NCBI GenBank assembly: GCA_002746415.1
Contig: NVXD01000015.1
Span: 124,001-188,000, forward strand
DNA from: Flavobacteriaceae bacterium
Lineage (GTDB): Bacteria; Bacteroidota; Bacteroidia; Flavobacteriales; Flavobacteriaceae
Direction of reading: 5' to 3'
Length of the DNA stretch: 64,000 nucleotides
How positions within the stretch are numbered: the first letter of the stretch is position 1; each line of letters starts with the position of its first letter. Shown here one piece after another: positions 45,068 to 55,947 of this stretch. Both the position numbers and the translations under genes were made by a program. The notes below the pieces were generated by a model that was not told the origin of the DNA, made no database searches, and saw only the letters and a program-made list of their open reading frames with translations.

Positions 45068-45807
45068 AATTTAATTTTTAAGGATAAATAGTTTTTTACT
45101 TCGTTATATGGAAGGGTCAATAATATTGGTCCATCTGCATAAGAGGCCACTTCATATTGGTTGTATCGTAATAGCAACCCTTCTTTGGTAAACCCTATAT
45201 GTTCAGGGAGGTGAAATGCTTCATTTACAAACATAAAACCAGTGCTGTTAATGGGGTCGTCTTGTGGAATACTTTCTTGAATACGGAATTTAGATTCGGC
45301 AAATTTTATAAAATGACTACTGTCTTTAAAAAGTTCCCAGTTTTCTAACTCATCGCCATTTTTCTTATTGAAATTTAAAAATTGAACTGAATTGTATCCA
45401 TGAGCACCACCAGTAAACATATAGGATTGTATTTGTATGCTTATAATGTTTTTGTTTTCATAAGTGACTTCACCATTAATCTCTGCTTCCCATTCCGTAT
45501 TTTCATCAGGGAACATTTTTTTGAAATCAAAATAGCCTTTGTTAAAAGAGGTTATGGCTTCTTCAATTGTGGTCACGTCTATTTCCTCATCAAAATTCAA
45601 TAAAGAAATTAGTTCTTCTCTTAGGGCGGAGTTTATAGAGACATCAATTTTAGAATTGTCCAATGAATTGGGTATGTCAATTGAAATAGTAGGGCAGTCC
45701 TCACAAGTGTCATTGGTAAACTTAAGGGATTCAAATGTAAGTTGATTTTCATTTTTACAACCAATAAGGAGTAAACAGAAAAGGAATAGCCGAAATATGA
45801 GTTTCAC
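45064..45807 (-). CDS. DUF3298 lipoprotein (RsiV-like domain)
   Basis: 247 aa. Lipobox near residue 17 (LLIGC). N-terminal DUF4163-like region and a C-terminal DUF3298 domain (MFTGGAHGYNSVQFLNFNKKNGDEL and PYNEVKNYL). These domains occur in the sensor part of the B. subtilis anti-sigma factor RsiV, which binds lysozyme; here no transmembrane anti-sigma part is present, so only the extracellular domain is shared. Function unknown. Confidence 0.82.
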   Translation of the reverse strand: MKLIFRLFLFCLLLIGCKNENQLTFESLKFTNDTCEDCPTISIDIPNSLDNSKIDVSINSALREELISLLNFDEEIDVTTIEEAITSFNKGYFDFKKMFPDENTEWEAEINGEVTYENKNIISIQIQSYMFTGGAHGYNSVQFLNFNKKNGDELENWELFKDSSHFIKFAESKFRIQESIPQDDPINSTGFMFVNEAFHLPEHIGFTKEGLLLRYNQYEVASYADGPILLTLPYNEVKNYLSLKIKF

Positions 45808-46001
45808 TGGAAGTTATTTATTTGAGAATAGTTAAGATTTATTTTATGAAAAAAAGATATAGACGAACAAAGGTAACATTGTAATTCATAAAAAAAACAA
45901 AGCATTTAGTTAGGGTATAATTTTGAGGTGAATGGTGCTATTATTTTTATTGAATAGCTTAAATAAAAGCTAAAAAAGGCATTCAAATTATATAATTAGC
46001 A

Positions 46002-46009
46002 TAATTTTG
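46002..46009 (+). promoter_or_regulatory. promoter -7 element of gdhA
   Basis: TAATTTTG is an exact TAnnTTTG, 49 nt ahead of the gdhA start. No clear -33 TTG. The 251-bp spacer 45808-46058 holds nothing else recognisable. Confidence 0.5.
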
Positions 46010-46049
46010 GCGTTGTATTATCATTTTTACAAAAACACACACTTATTAG

Positions 46050-47402
<1,353 letters not shown>

Positions 47403-47408
47403 ATTAAG

Positions 47409-47447
47409 GTAGGCAGTACTCCATACATAATGCTTAGTACTGCCTAC
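47409..47447. terminator. long hairpin after gdhA without a T-tract
   Basis: GTAGGCAGTACT (47409-47420) and AGTACTGCCTAC (47436-47447) form 12 perfect base pairs with a 15-nt loop, 7 nt after the gdhA stop. The expected run of T does not follow, so it may be a mRNA 3' stabiliser or a terminator of a different kind. Confidence 0.55.
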
Positions 47448-47517
47448 TGAATACTATTTACTTATAGCCCTCAACTCTTACAAACAAACTATCTTTGCAT
47501 CATTCTAATGTAAACTG

Positions 47518-48237
47518 ATGCTAGTAACCACCAAGGCTATTGTGCTGTCTTCTTTAAAATATGGTGATACCAGTTTGATTGTAAAAGCGTTTACAGCATC
47601 AAACGGTATAAAAACATATATGTTGAAAGGCGTGTTGGCGTCAAAAAAAGGAAAGCTTAAAGCAGCATATTTTTTGCCCTTAACTCAATTGGAATTGGTA
47701 GCAAATCATAGGGATAAAGGAACCTTGGAAAGTATCAGAGAGGCAAAGGTGTATTATCACTACAAAAGTCTGCATACAGATGTTTTCAAGAATGCTATAA
47801 CCTTGTTTTTATCTGAAATGTTAGGAAACAGTATTCATGAGGAAGAACAAAACGAAAATCTTTTTCATTTTCTTGAAGCTTCCTTCCAGTGGTTGGATAC
47901 CCATAATGAAGTTTCTAATTTTCACATCTTTTTTTTATTGACATTGACGAGGTATTTAGGGTTTTATCCAGATACATTAAATAGTAATGCACCATATTTT
48001 GATTTGTTGGAAGGAGCTTTTATCCAGACAATATCATTGAATCCAATACTACAGGATGAAAACGCACATTATTTTAAAACCTTTTTGGGCATAAAATTTG
48101 ATGCTATTCATACAATTAAAATGAAGAAAAGCAATCGGCAACAACTGTTACAGTCGCTTGTTCTTTATTTTGAATTACATTTGCAAGGATTTAGAAAACC
48201 CAAATCTCTTGCTATTTTGAATCAAGTTTTTAGCTAA
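47518..48237 (+). CDS. recO: DNA repair protein RecO
   Basis: 239 aa. N-terminal OB fold (TTKAIVLSSLKYGDTSLIVKAFT, then GIKTYMLKGVLASKKGKLKAAYFLPLTQLELV) and a helical C-terminal part without a clear zinc-cysteine set, as in many Bacteroidetes. It helps RecR load RecA on single-stranded DNA. The start codon of the TonB receptor lies 1 nt beyond its stop. Confidence 0.92.
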   Translation: MLVTTKAIVLSSLKYGDTSLIVKAFTASNGIKTYMLKGVLASKKGKLKAAYFLPLTQLELVANHRDKGTLESIREAKVYYHYKSLHTDVFKNAITLFLSEMLGNSIHEEEQNENLFHFLEASFQWLDTHNEVSNFHIFFLLTLTRYLGFYPDTLNSNAPYFDLLEGAFIQTISLNPILQDENAHYFKTFLGIKFDAIHTIKMKKSNRQQLLQSLVLYFELHLQGFRKPKSLAILNQVFS

Positions 48238-48238
48238 T

Positions 48239-50650
48239 ATGCATAAGTTAGGTTTCATATTTTTTTTACTGTTGTTTCAACTGACACCTGCTCAGGAAAT
48301 AACCATTTTGGATGCAGAGGCTAAGACCCCCATTGTTAATGTTGCTGTCTACAATACGGATAAATCCAAAACAGCCATATCAGATTATGATGGCAAATGC
48401 GACCTTTCCATTTTTAGTCCCGATGAACGCATACTATTTACGCATATAAGTTATGAAACTAGAAAAACAACAAAGTCTAATGCCATAAAAAGAGGGGGCC
48501 GCGTTTATCTTGATTTAAAAACAGAGCAGTTAGATGAAGTCGTGATGTCCATTTCTAAATGGGAGCAACAAAAAAGAGATATCCCGCAAAAAATAGCATC
48601 TATAAATGCTAGAACTATTGCTTTTACAAACCCACAAACTTCTGCGGATCTATTACAAAACAGTGGAAAAGTATTTGTGCAAAAAAGCCAATTAGGAGGC
48701 GGAAGCCCAATGATTAGAGGGTTTTCCACCAATAGGTTGCTGCTTACTGTAGATGGGGTTAGAATGAACAATGCAATTTTTAGGGGAGGAAACATACAGA
48801 ATGTAATATCAATAGATCCGTTCACCATTAAGAATACTGAAGTGATTTTTGGTCCAGGATCGGTGATTTATGGAAGTGATGCCATTGGAGGTGTCATGAA
48901 CTTTTTCACACATAATCCACGATTTTCCACTACAGAAGAATTGTCTTTTTCGGGAAATTCTAAATTCAGATATGCATCTGCTAATAACGAGAAAACGGGG
49001 CATTTTGATTTTAATTTAGGGAAGGAAAAATGGGCGTTTTTATCTAGTATTTCTTATAATGATTTTGATGACCTAGTGATGGGGAGGAATGGTCCAGATT
49101 CTTATTTAAGGAACACCCATGTTATTACCAAAGATGGAGCAGATATTTTGGACGAGAACAGTAACTCTAGAAAGCAAGTGTCAACTGGTTATGACCAAAT
49201 AAGTTTAATGCAAAAAGTTGTTTTTAAACCGAATAATAATTGGAACTACAATTTGGGTCTGTATTATTCCAAAACCTCAAATTATTCTAGATATGATAGG
49301 TTGATAAGACCTGACAGAGTTGGAACTGGTTTGCAATCTGCTGAATGGTACTATGGGCCACAAAAATGGTTTATGGGAAATTTACAAGTGGTACAAAAAG
49401 GAAAAGGAAAATTTTATGACAGACTTAAAATCACTGCTGCCTATCAACTTTTTGAAGAAAGTAGAAACAGCAGAGATTTTCAAGACCCAACGTTGTTTAC
49501 GACCAAGGAAAAAGTAGATGCAATCTCTGCTAATATAGATTTTGAAAATAAAAAAATTGGCGACCTTAGACTGTATTATGGAGGGGAATATATTTTCAAT
49601 AAAGTTGGGTCAGAGGGAAGTCAAAAAAACAATATTACAGAAGTAGTGTCGAATGCTGCTTCCAGATATCCAGATGGTGCTACATGGCAGACCATAGCGG
49701 GGTATATAACTGCAGAATATAAGGCAAAACCCAACCTAACTTATTTAGCGGGTTTGCGATATAGCCATGTTTGGATAGATGCTATTTTTGATAAAACGTT
49801 TTATGCATTCCCGTTTGATAATGCCGATTTAAGTACTGGAGCATTGACAGGGAGTATAGGACTTAGTTGGTTTCCCAAAGCGGATTTACAGATAACTCTA
49901 AATGGTTCTACAGGATTTAGAGCCCCTAATATTGATGATGTAGGAAAGGTTTTTGATTCTGAACCTGGTGCTGTAGTAGTTCCAAATCCTAATTTAGAAT
50001 CTGAATACGCTTATAATGCAGAAGTGGGCATACAAAAGAATTTCAATGATAAAGTAGTTTTTAAAGCAGCTGGATTTGGCACTTATGTGGCTAATGCTTT
50101 AGTCCGGAGAGATTTTTATTTTAATGGAGAATCTGAAATAGTATATAATGGGGAAATTAGTACAGTACAGGCGATTCAAAATGCTTCAAAGGCATATACT
50201 TATGGTTATGAGTTTGGAGTAGAAGCATTTCTTTCAGATAACTTGTCCATTTCATCCAATTTTACTTTAACTGAAGGGACAGAAGATGAAGAAGATGGCA
50301 CCGCTTCTCCTGGAAGACATGTTCCTCCTACTTTTGGGGATTTTCATGTGATATGGAAGAATCAAAAACTACGGGCTGATTTATTCCTAAACTACAATGG
50401 GGAGATTGCAAATAAAGATCTGGCTCTGTCAGAATTGAATAAGGAGTATCTCTATGCAAAAGATGCCAATGGAAACCCATATTCCCCTTCTTGGCATACC
50501 TTGAATTTTCGCTCTCAATATGGTATTTCCAATGCTTTAAAAGTTTCGTTTAGTGTAGAAAACATAACAAATCAAAGATACCGTTCCTATTCTTCGGGAA
50601 TAGCTGCACCAGGAATTAACATTGTTACGGGATTGGGATATAAATTTTAA
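48239..50650 (+). CDS. TonB-dependent outer-membrane receptor, heme/hemoglobin type
   Basis: 803 aa. Signal peptide, N-terminal carboxypeptidase-like (CarboxypepD_reg) domain (about 20-95), TonB-type plug (about 115-225) and a 22-strand barrel to the terminal aromatic residue. The plug segment PMIRGFSTNRLLLTVDGVRMNNAIFRGGN is the pattern of hemoglobin/lactoferrin-type receptors. Heme or a siderophore is a likely ligand. No hemophore, SusD or transporter genes are nearby, so it is an orphan receptor. Confidence 0.9.
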   Translation: MHKLGFIFFLLLFQLTPAQEITILDAEAKTPIVNVAVYNTDKSKTAISDYDGKCDLSIFSPDERILFTHISYETRKTTKSNAIKRGGRVYLDLKTEQLDEVVMSISKWEQQKRDIPQKIASINARTIAFTNPQTSADLLQNSGKVFVQKSQLGGGSPMIRGFSTNRLLLTVDGVRMNNAIFRGGNIQNVISIDPFTIKNTEVIFGPGSVIYGSDAIGGVMNFFTHNPRFSTTEELSFSGNSKFRYASANNEKTGHFDFNLGKEKWAFLSSISYNDFDDLVMGRNGPDSYLRNTHVITKDGADILDENSNSRKQVSTGYDQISLMQKVVFKPNNNWNYNLGLYYSKTSNYSRYDRLIRPDRVGTGLQSAEWYYGPQKWFMGNLQVVQKGKGKFYDRLKITAAYQLFEESRNSRDFQDPTLFTTKEKVDAISANIDFENKKIGDLRLYYGGEYIFNKVGSEGSQKNNITEVVSNAASRYPDGATWQTIAGYITAEYKAKPNLTYLAGLRYSHVWIDAIFDKTFYAFPFDNADLSTGALTGSIGLSWFPKADLQITLNGSTGFRAPNIDDVGKVFDSEPGAVVVPNPNLESEYAYNAEVGIQKNFNDKVVFKAAGFGTYVANALVRRDFYFNGESEIVYNGEISTVQAIQNASKAYTYGYEFGVEAFLSDNLSISSNFTLTEGTEDEEDGTASPGRHVPPTFGDFHVIWKNQKLRADLFLNYNGEIANKDLALSELNKEYLYAKDANGNPYSPSWHTLNFRSQYGISNALKVSFSVENITNQRYRSYSSGIAAPGINIVTGLGYKF

Positions 50651-50787
50651 GCTATAATTGCTTTATATTCAGCATAGTTTATGTTTAAAATGCGGTTTTA
50701 AGGGTATGGAATAGGTGCTTTTCAATACAAACCACTAATAATGAACATTTCATCCCATTATAAAACCTATAATTCAATCTAAATTTT

Positions 50788-50795
50788 TAATTTTG
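50788..50795 (+). promoter_or_regulatory. promoter -7 element of ileS
   Basis: TAATTTTG is an exact TAnnTTTG, 17 nt before the ileS start codon, implying a leader of about 12 nt. No -33 TTG at the usual distance. Confidence 0.5.
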
Positions 50796-50812
50796 CTGCC
50801 TTATTTAGGATT

Positions 50813-53800
50813 ATGAAGTTTGCAGAATATAAAGGTTTGGATTTGCCAAAAGTAGCGGAAGAAATACTTGGCTACTGGAAAGACCATCACATTTTTGAGA
50901 AAAGCGTTTCCAGTAGGGAGGGCAAAGAGACATATGTTTTTTATGAAGGTCCGCCATCTGCAAACGGAATGCCAGGAATTCATCATGTCATGGCACGTAC
51001 TATAAAGGATATTTTTCCTAGGTATAAGACTATGAAAGGGTATCAGGTAAAAAGAAAAGCCGGATGGGATACTCACGGCCTGCCTATTGAACTTGGCGTT
51101 GAGAAAGAACTGGGTATAACCAAGGAAGATATTGGCACTAAAATATCAGTTGAAGAATATAATGCTGCCTGTAAAAAAGCAGTGATGCGCTATACGGATG
51201 TTTGGAATTCCATGACCGAAAAAATTGGGTATTGGGTAGATATGGAAGACCCTTATATTACGTATAAGTCCAAATACATGGAATCGGTTTGGTGGTTGTT
51301 GAAACAGATTTATAACAAAGGCCTTATTTATAAAGGCTATACCATTCAGCCTTATTCACCAAAAGCAGGTACAGGATTAAGTTCCCATGAACTAAACCAA
51401 CCCGGGACTTACCAAGATGTAACAGACACTACCGTTACTGCTCAGTTTAAGGTTAAGAAAGAAACTTTGCCAGACTCTTTTAATCAAATAGAGGGAGATC
51501 TTTATTTATTGGCATGGACAACAACGCCATGGACATTACCATCCAATACGGCTTTGACTGTTGGTCTAAAGATTGAATATGCTTTGGTAACAACATATAA
51601 CCAATACACTTTTGAGCCAATGACAGTGTTGCTAGCAAAAGCTTTGGTTGGCAAACAATTTGCTGGAAAATTTATGCAGGTTGAGAATGAGGATGAACTA
51701 AAAGCATATAAAGAGGGGGATAAAAAGACACCTTATTTAGTGGGCACTACTGTTTTAGGAAAGGATTTGGTCGGAATTAAATACGAACAACTACTACCTT
51801 ATACCTTGCCCTACCAAAACCCAGAAAACGCTTTTAGAGTTATATCAGGAGATTTTGTAACAACAGAAGATGGTACAGGGATAGTACATACTGCCCCTAC
51901 ATTTGGTGCGGATGATGCTATGGTTGCAAAACAGGCAGTTCCTGAAGTGCCGCCCATGCTTATTTTGGATGAAAGTGGGAACCCAGTTCCTTTGGTAGAC
52001 CTACAAGGACGGTTTAGACCAGAATTAAAGGAGTTTGGCGGTAAGTATGTAAAAAACGAATATTACAATGATGGTGAAGCTCCAGAAAGATCAGTAGATG
52101 TAGAAATAGCCATTAAACTTAAAGAAGAGAACAGGGCTTTTAAAGTGGAGAAGTACGTGCACAGTTACCCTAATTGTTGGCGTACAGACAAGCCTATTTT
52201 ATATTATCCGCTGGATTCTTGGTTTATAAAAGTTACGGATGTTAGGGATAGGATGTTTGAATTGAACCAGACAATCAATTGGAAACCAAAAGCAACAGGC
52301 GAAGGACGTTTTGGTAATTGGCTATCTAATGCCAATGATTGGAACTTATCTCGTTCTCGTTACTGGGGAATACCCTTACCTATTTGGAGAACGGAAGATG
52401 GTAAAGAAGAAATAATAATTGGTTCTGTTTCTGAGCTTAAGACAGAGATAACCAAGGCTTTGGAAGCAGGAGTTGTGAAGGAAGATATTTTTTCCGATTT
52501 TGTTGTGGATGATATGAGTGAAGAGAACTATGACAAAATCGATTTACATAAAAACATTGTAGATCAAATTACCTTGGTATCACCTTCAGGAAAACCGATG
52601 AAAAGAGAAAGTGACTTGATTGATGTGTGGTTTGATAGTGGTTCAATGCCTTATGCACAATGGCACTATCCTTTTGAGAATGCTGATTTTATTGATAAAG
52701 GTGAAACCTTTCCGGCTGATTTTATCGCTGAAGGAGTGGATCAGACGAGAGGCTGGTTTTATACGCAACACGCAATAGCCACCATGGTTTTTGATTCGGT
52801 TGCTTATAAAAATGTAGTGTCCAATGGCTTGGTATTGGATAAGGAAGGCAAAAAAATGTCCAAGCGTTTGGGCAATGCAGCAGATCCATTTGAGACCATG
52901 GATTTGCATGGACCGGATGCTACACGGTGGTATATGATATCTAATGCCAACCCATGGGATAACCTAAAATTTGACATAGATGGCATTGTTGAGGTAAAGC
53001 GGAAGTTTTTTGGAACCTTATACAATACGTATTCGTTTTTTGTATTATATGCTAATATTGATGAATTCAAATATGCCGAAGATGATATTTCATTGAAGGA
53101 ACGTCCAGAAATTGATCAGTGGATACTGTCTGAGTTGCATACGCTAATCAAAAAAGTGGATGAAGCTTATGCAGATTATGAGCCAACAAAGGCTACAAGA
53201 ATGATTTCTAATTTTGTACAAGAAAACCTAAGTAATTGGTATGTTAGGCTATGCAGAAGACGCTTTTGGAAAGGAGATTATCAAAAAGATAAAATATCCG
53301 CTTACCAGACTTTATATACCTGTTTGGAAACTGTTGCCAAATTATCTGCACCAGTAGCACCATTCTTTATGGATAGGTTGTATAGAGATTTAATTAAAAC
53401 AACGCAAAGAGAAGATTTTGAAAGCGTACATTTATCTAACTTTCCAGAATATGATGCATCATATGTAAACAAGGAGTTGGAAGGGAAAATGCAGAAAGCT
53501 CAGCTTATATCTTCATTGGTGCTGTCCATTCGTCAGAAAGAAAAAATAAAAGTCCGTCAACCGTTACAGAAAATAATGATTCCTGTTTTGGACGAGAAGC
53601 AAAAGATGGAAATTGAAGCTGTGGCCGATTTAATAAAGTCGGAAGTCAATGTAAAAGAAATAGAGCTATTAGATGATGCTTCAGGGATTTTGGTAAAGCA
53701 GATAAAACCCAATTTTAAGACTTTGGGGCCAAAATTTGGGAAAGAAATGAAGCAGATTGCGCAGGCAATAGGAGGCTTAAATCAAGAGGATATTCAAAAA

Positions 53801-54214
53801 ATCGAACAAGAAGGGGAAATATCATTGAATATTGAAAATAAAACCATTAAATTGGAGTTAAATGATGTAGAGATTTTCTCTCAAGATATTGAAGGATGGT
53901 TAGTGGCAAGTTCAGGAACATTGACAGTTGCATTAGACATTACAATAAATGGAGAATTAAGGGAAGAAGGAATAGCTAGAGAGCTTGTAAATAGAATTCA
54001 AAATCTTAGAAAAGATTCTGGTTTAGAAGTTACAGACAAAATAGATGTAAAAATATTGAAAGACGGTTGTGTTGAAAAGGCTATTGAAAGTAATATTGAT
54101 TATGTTAAGGCTGAAACGCTTACCGCGCAGCTTAATTTTGAGGAAAAATTAGAAAAAGGCATAGAAATCACCTTTGATGAAATAAATACCAAACTGTTTA
54201 TCCAAAAACATTAA
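50813..54214 (+). CDS. ileS: isoleucyl-tRNA synthetase
   Basis: 1133 aa. Class I synthetase: HIGH-equivalent in PPSANGMPGIHH (47-58), editing insert in the middle, KMSKR at 681-685 (KKMSKRLGNAADP) and a C-terminal DUF5915-type extension. The eukaryote-like sequence of the HIGH region (GMPGIHHVMAR) and the length mark the type-2 IleRS found in many Bacteroidetes, which is typically less sensitive to mupirocin. Heads the ileS-dksA-lspA block. Confidence 0.97.
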   Translation: MKFAEYKGLDLPKVAEEILGYWKDHHIFEKSVSSREGKETYVFYEGPPSANGMPGIHHVMARTIKDIFPRYKTMKGYQVKRKAGWDTHGLPIELGVEKELGITKEDIGTKISVEEYNAACKKAVMRYTDVWNSMTEKIGYWVDMEDPYITYKSKYMESVWWLLKQIYNKGLIYKGYTIQPYSPKAGTGLSSHELNQPGTYQDVTDTTVTAQFKVKKETLPDSFNQIEGDLYLLAWTTTPWTLPSNTALTVGLKIEYALVTTYNQYTFEPMTVLLAKALVGKQFAGKFMQVENEDELKAYKEGDKKTPYLVGTTVLGKDLVGIKYEQLLPYTLPYQNPENAFRVISGDFVTTEDGTGIVHTAPTFGADDAMVAKQAVPEVPPMLILDESGNPVPLVDLQGRFRPELKEFGGKYVKNEYYNDGEAPERSVDVEIAIKLKEENRAFKVEKYVHSYPNCWRTDKPILYYPLDSWFIKVTDVRDRMFELNQTINWKPKATGEGRFGNWLSNANDWNLSRSRYWGIPLPIWRTEDGKEEIIIGSVSELKTEITKALEAGVVKEDIFSDFVVDDMSEENYDKIDLHKNIVDQITLVSPSGKPMKRESDLIDVWFDSGSMPYAQWHYPFENADFIDKGETFPADFIAEGVDQTRGWFYTQHAIATMVFDSVAYKNVVSNGLVLDKEGKKMSKRLGNAADPFETMDLHGPDATRWYMISNANPWDNLKFDIDGIVEVKRKFFGTLYNTYSFFVLYANIDEFKYAEDDISLKERPEIDQWILSELHTLIKKVDEAYADYEPTKATRMISNFVQENLSNWYVRLCRRRFWKGDYQKDKISAYQTLYTCLETVAKLSAPVAPFFMDRLYRDLIKTTQREDFESVHLSNFPEYDASYVNKELEGKMQKAQLISSLVLSIRQKEKIKVRQPLQKIMIPVLDEKQKMEIEAVADLIKSEVNVKEIELLDDASGILVKQIKPNFKTLGPKFGKEMKQIAQAIGGLNQEDIQKIEQEGEISLNIENKTIKLELNDVEIFSQDIEGWLVASSGTLTVALDITINGELREEGIARELVNRIQNLRKDSGLEVTDKIDVKILKDGCVEKAIESNIDYVKAETLTAQLNFEEKLEKGIEITFDEINTKLFIQKH

Positions 54215-54219
54215 AAACT

Positions 54220-54603
54220 ATGGCACAAGATGTAAACATTAGATATTCTGATAAGGATTTAGAGGAATTTAAAATTCTTATTGAAGAAAAAATAGTAAAA
54301 GCAAAAACAGATTTGGAGCTTCTTAAGAGTTCTTATATGAACGACGGAAATAATGGCACTGAAGATACTTCGCCAACGTTTAAAGCTTTTGAAGAAGGTT
54401 CACAAACGATGAGTAAGGAGGCTAATACCCAACTGGCAATTAGGCAGGAAAAATTTATTAGAGATTTAAACAATGCACTGTTGCGAATAGAAAACAAAAC
54501 CTATGGCATCTGTAGGGTTACAGGAAAACTCATTAATAAAGAACGATTAAAGTTGGTGCCCCATGCAACACTTAGCATAGAGGCAAAAAACATACAGAAA
54601 TAA
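54220..54603 (+). CDS. DksA/TraR-like protein without the zinc-finger cysteines
   Basis: 127 aa. N-terminal coiled-coil-like helices and the DksA/TraR C-terminal segment (ALLRIENKTYGICRVTGKLINKERLKLVPHATLSIEA). Only one cysteine of the usual four remains, so the zinc finger is lost but the fold may persist, as in the C4-less DksA2-type proteins. DksA proteins tune RNA polymerase with ppGpp. 5 nt from ileS; ends at a terminator. Confidence 0.85.
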   Translation: MAQDVNIRYSDKDLEEFKILIEEKIVKAKTDLELLKSSYMNDGNNGTEDTSPTFKAFEEGSQTMSKEANTQLAIRQEKFIRDLNNALLRIENKTYGICRVTGKLINKERLKLVPHATLSIEAKNIQK

Positions 54604-54607
54604 TACT

Positions 54608-54633
54608 AAAAAACGCCCATAAGGGCGTTTTTT
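54608..54633 (+). terminator. intrinsic terminator between dksA-like and the next gene
   Basis: AAAAAACGCCC (54608-54618), loop ATAA, GGGCGTTTTTT (54623-54633). The stem ends 7 nt before the next start codon at 54641, so the downstream gene has almost no leader of its own unless transcription begins within the hairpin. Confidence 0.9.
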
Positions 54634-54640
54634 ATGCAAA

Positions 54641-55264
54641 ATGATCAAGACAATAGTTTATATCTGCTGCTTGCTGACCCTTAATTTAGTGGGGGCACAA
54701 AAAATAGTAAAAAAGTCCATTTTAAATCCCGACACCAGTTTTATTCAGATTGATGCAAACGAGAGTTACCAATTGGATATGGTAACAACAAATACAGATG
54801 AGCTTATTGTTGAGGCTATTATTGATGGGGAGTATAAAAATGATTTATTGTTAAACACAATTCAAGACGGACAAACAGTTCTAATTAGCACAAGTTTTAG
54901 ACCTGGTTTTGTTAGTCCTAATGACAAGTTAAGTGCACATAAGGTAATTTCAATTGCTTTGAAGGTTAAGATTCCAAAAAATAAGAATATTAAAGTTTAT
55001 GGGTTAAGTTGTAATGTATCTGTAATGGGCACATATAAAAATCTAAACATCACTTTGGAGGATGGACAATGTATCTTAAATGAAGTGGAAGGAGCTGTTG
55101 AGGTCAATACTTATAGTGGCGCTATAAAGGTGTATAATGCTAAGGCACATATTAATGCCACATCAAAATATGGTGTGGTATATAAAGAAACGGTACTACA
55201 AGACAAAAATTATTATAAGTTAAGCTCGGTTACAGGAAATATCTACTTAAGAAAAACCGAATAA
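54641..55264 (+). CDS. secreted protein, DUF4097-like beta-helix
   Basis: 207 aa. Signal peptide (MIKTIVYICCLLTLNLVGA), then a repetitive beta-strand region with VSVMGTYKNLNITLEDGQCIL, GAVEVNTYSGAIKVYN and KYGVVYKE motifs of the DUF4097/putative adhesin type. Function unknown. Lies between the dksA-like gene and lspA, which are usually adjacent, so it is an insertion in that block or a regular local member of it. Confidence 0.7.
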   Translation: MIKTIVYICCLLTLNLVGAQKIVKKSILNPDTSFIQIDANESYQLDMVTTNTDELIVEAIIDGEYKNDLLLNTIQDGQTVLISTSFRPGFVSPNDKLSAHKVISIALKVKIPKNKNIKVYGLSCNVSVMGTYKNLNITLEDGQCILNEVEGAVEVNTYSGAIKVYNAKAHINATSKYGVVYKETVLQDKNYYKLSSVTGNIYLRKTE

Positions 55265-55270
55265 TATTGT

Positions 55271-55278
55271 TATTTTTG
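55271..55278 (+). promoter_or_regulatory. promoter -7 element of lspA
   Basis: TATTTTTG exactly matches TAnnTTTG, 21 nt before the lspA ATG at 55300. AAAGGA just before the ATG looks like a ribosome binding site. Together they argue against the start at 55267. Confidence 0.5.
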
Positions 55279-55299
55279 CCCAATCTATTATTTAAAGGA

Positions 55300-55947
55300 A
55301 TGAATCTGAAAAAATCCCTTCTTCTTGTTGGCATCATTTTGATTATTGACCAAGTAAGCAAGATTTATATAAAAACCCATTTTACATATCAAGAATCAGT
55401 TGTCGTATTTGATTGGTTCAAAGTTCTTTTTATAGAGAATGAAGGAGCAGCATGGGGAACAAAATTAAGTGACCTTTTGCCAATTTCAGACAACCTTGGA
55501 AAGCTTATATTAACGGTGTTCAGACTTTTTGCAATTGTAGGAATTGGGTATTGGTTATATGATATTATAAAAAAGAAATCCCCTAAGGTCCTAGTTTTGG
55601 CTTTATCCCTAATTTTTGCAGGGGCTCTGGGGAATATAATTGATTCAGTTTTTTATGGAGCAATTTTTAATGAAAGTACCCCGGTACAAGTTGCAAGCAT
55701 GTTTTCTGATGAGCCTTATGGCAGTCTTTTTTATGGAAAAGTGGTTGATATGCTCCATTTTCCAATAATTAGGAATGCGATTTGGCCAGAATGGATGCCC
55801 TATTTTGGAGGTAAAACATTTAATTTCTTTGAACCAGTTTTTAATATTGCTGATATGTCCATTAGCACAGGCGTTGGAATATTGATAGTGTTTAATAAAA
55901 AAGCATTTGGAAAAAAAGAAGACGAAGAGGAAAATCAGAATTTGTAA
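55300..55947 (+). CDS. lspA: signal peptidase II
   Basis: 215 aa from the ATG at 55300 (MNLKKSLLLVG). Four membrane helices with the first catalytic aspartate in GNIIDSVFYG and the second in FNIADMSIS, typical of LspA. Length is long for the family because of an insert between the catalytic parts, as in other Bacteroidetes. It cleaves lipoprotein signal peptides after diacylation. Overlaps the convergent 5-FCL gene by 13 bp. Confidence 0.95.
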   Translation: MNLKKSLLLVGIILIIDQVSKIYIKTHFTYQESVVVFDWFKVLFIENEGAAWGTKLSDLLPISDNLGKLILTVFRLFAIVGIGYWLYDIIKKKSPKVLVLALSLIFAGALGNIIDSVFYGAIFNESTPVQVASMFSDEPYGSLFYGKVVDMLHFPIIRNAIWPEWMPYFGGKTFNFFEPVFNIADMSISTGVGILIVFNKKAFGKKEDEEENQNL

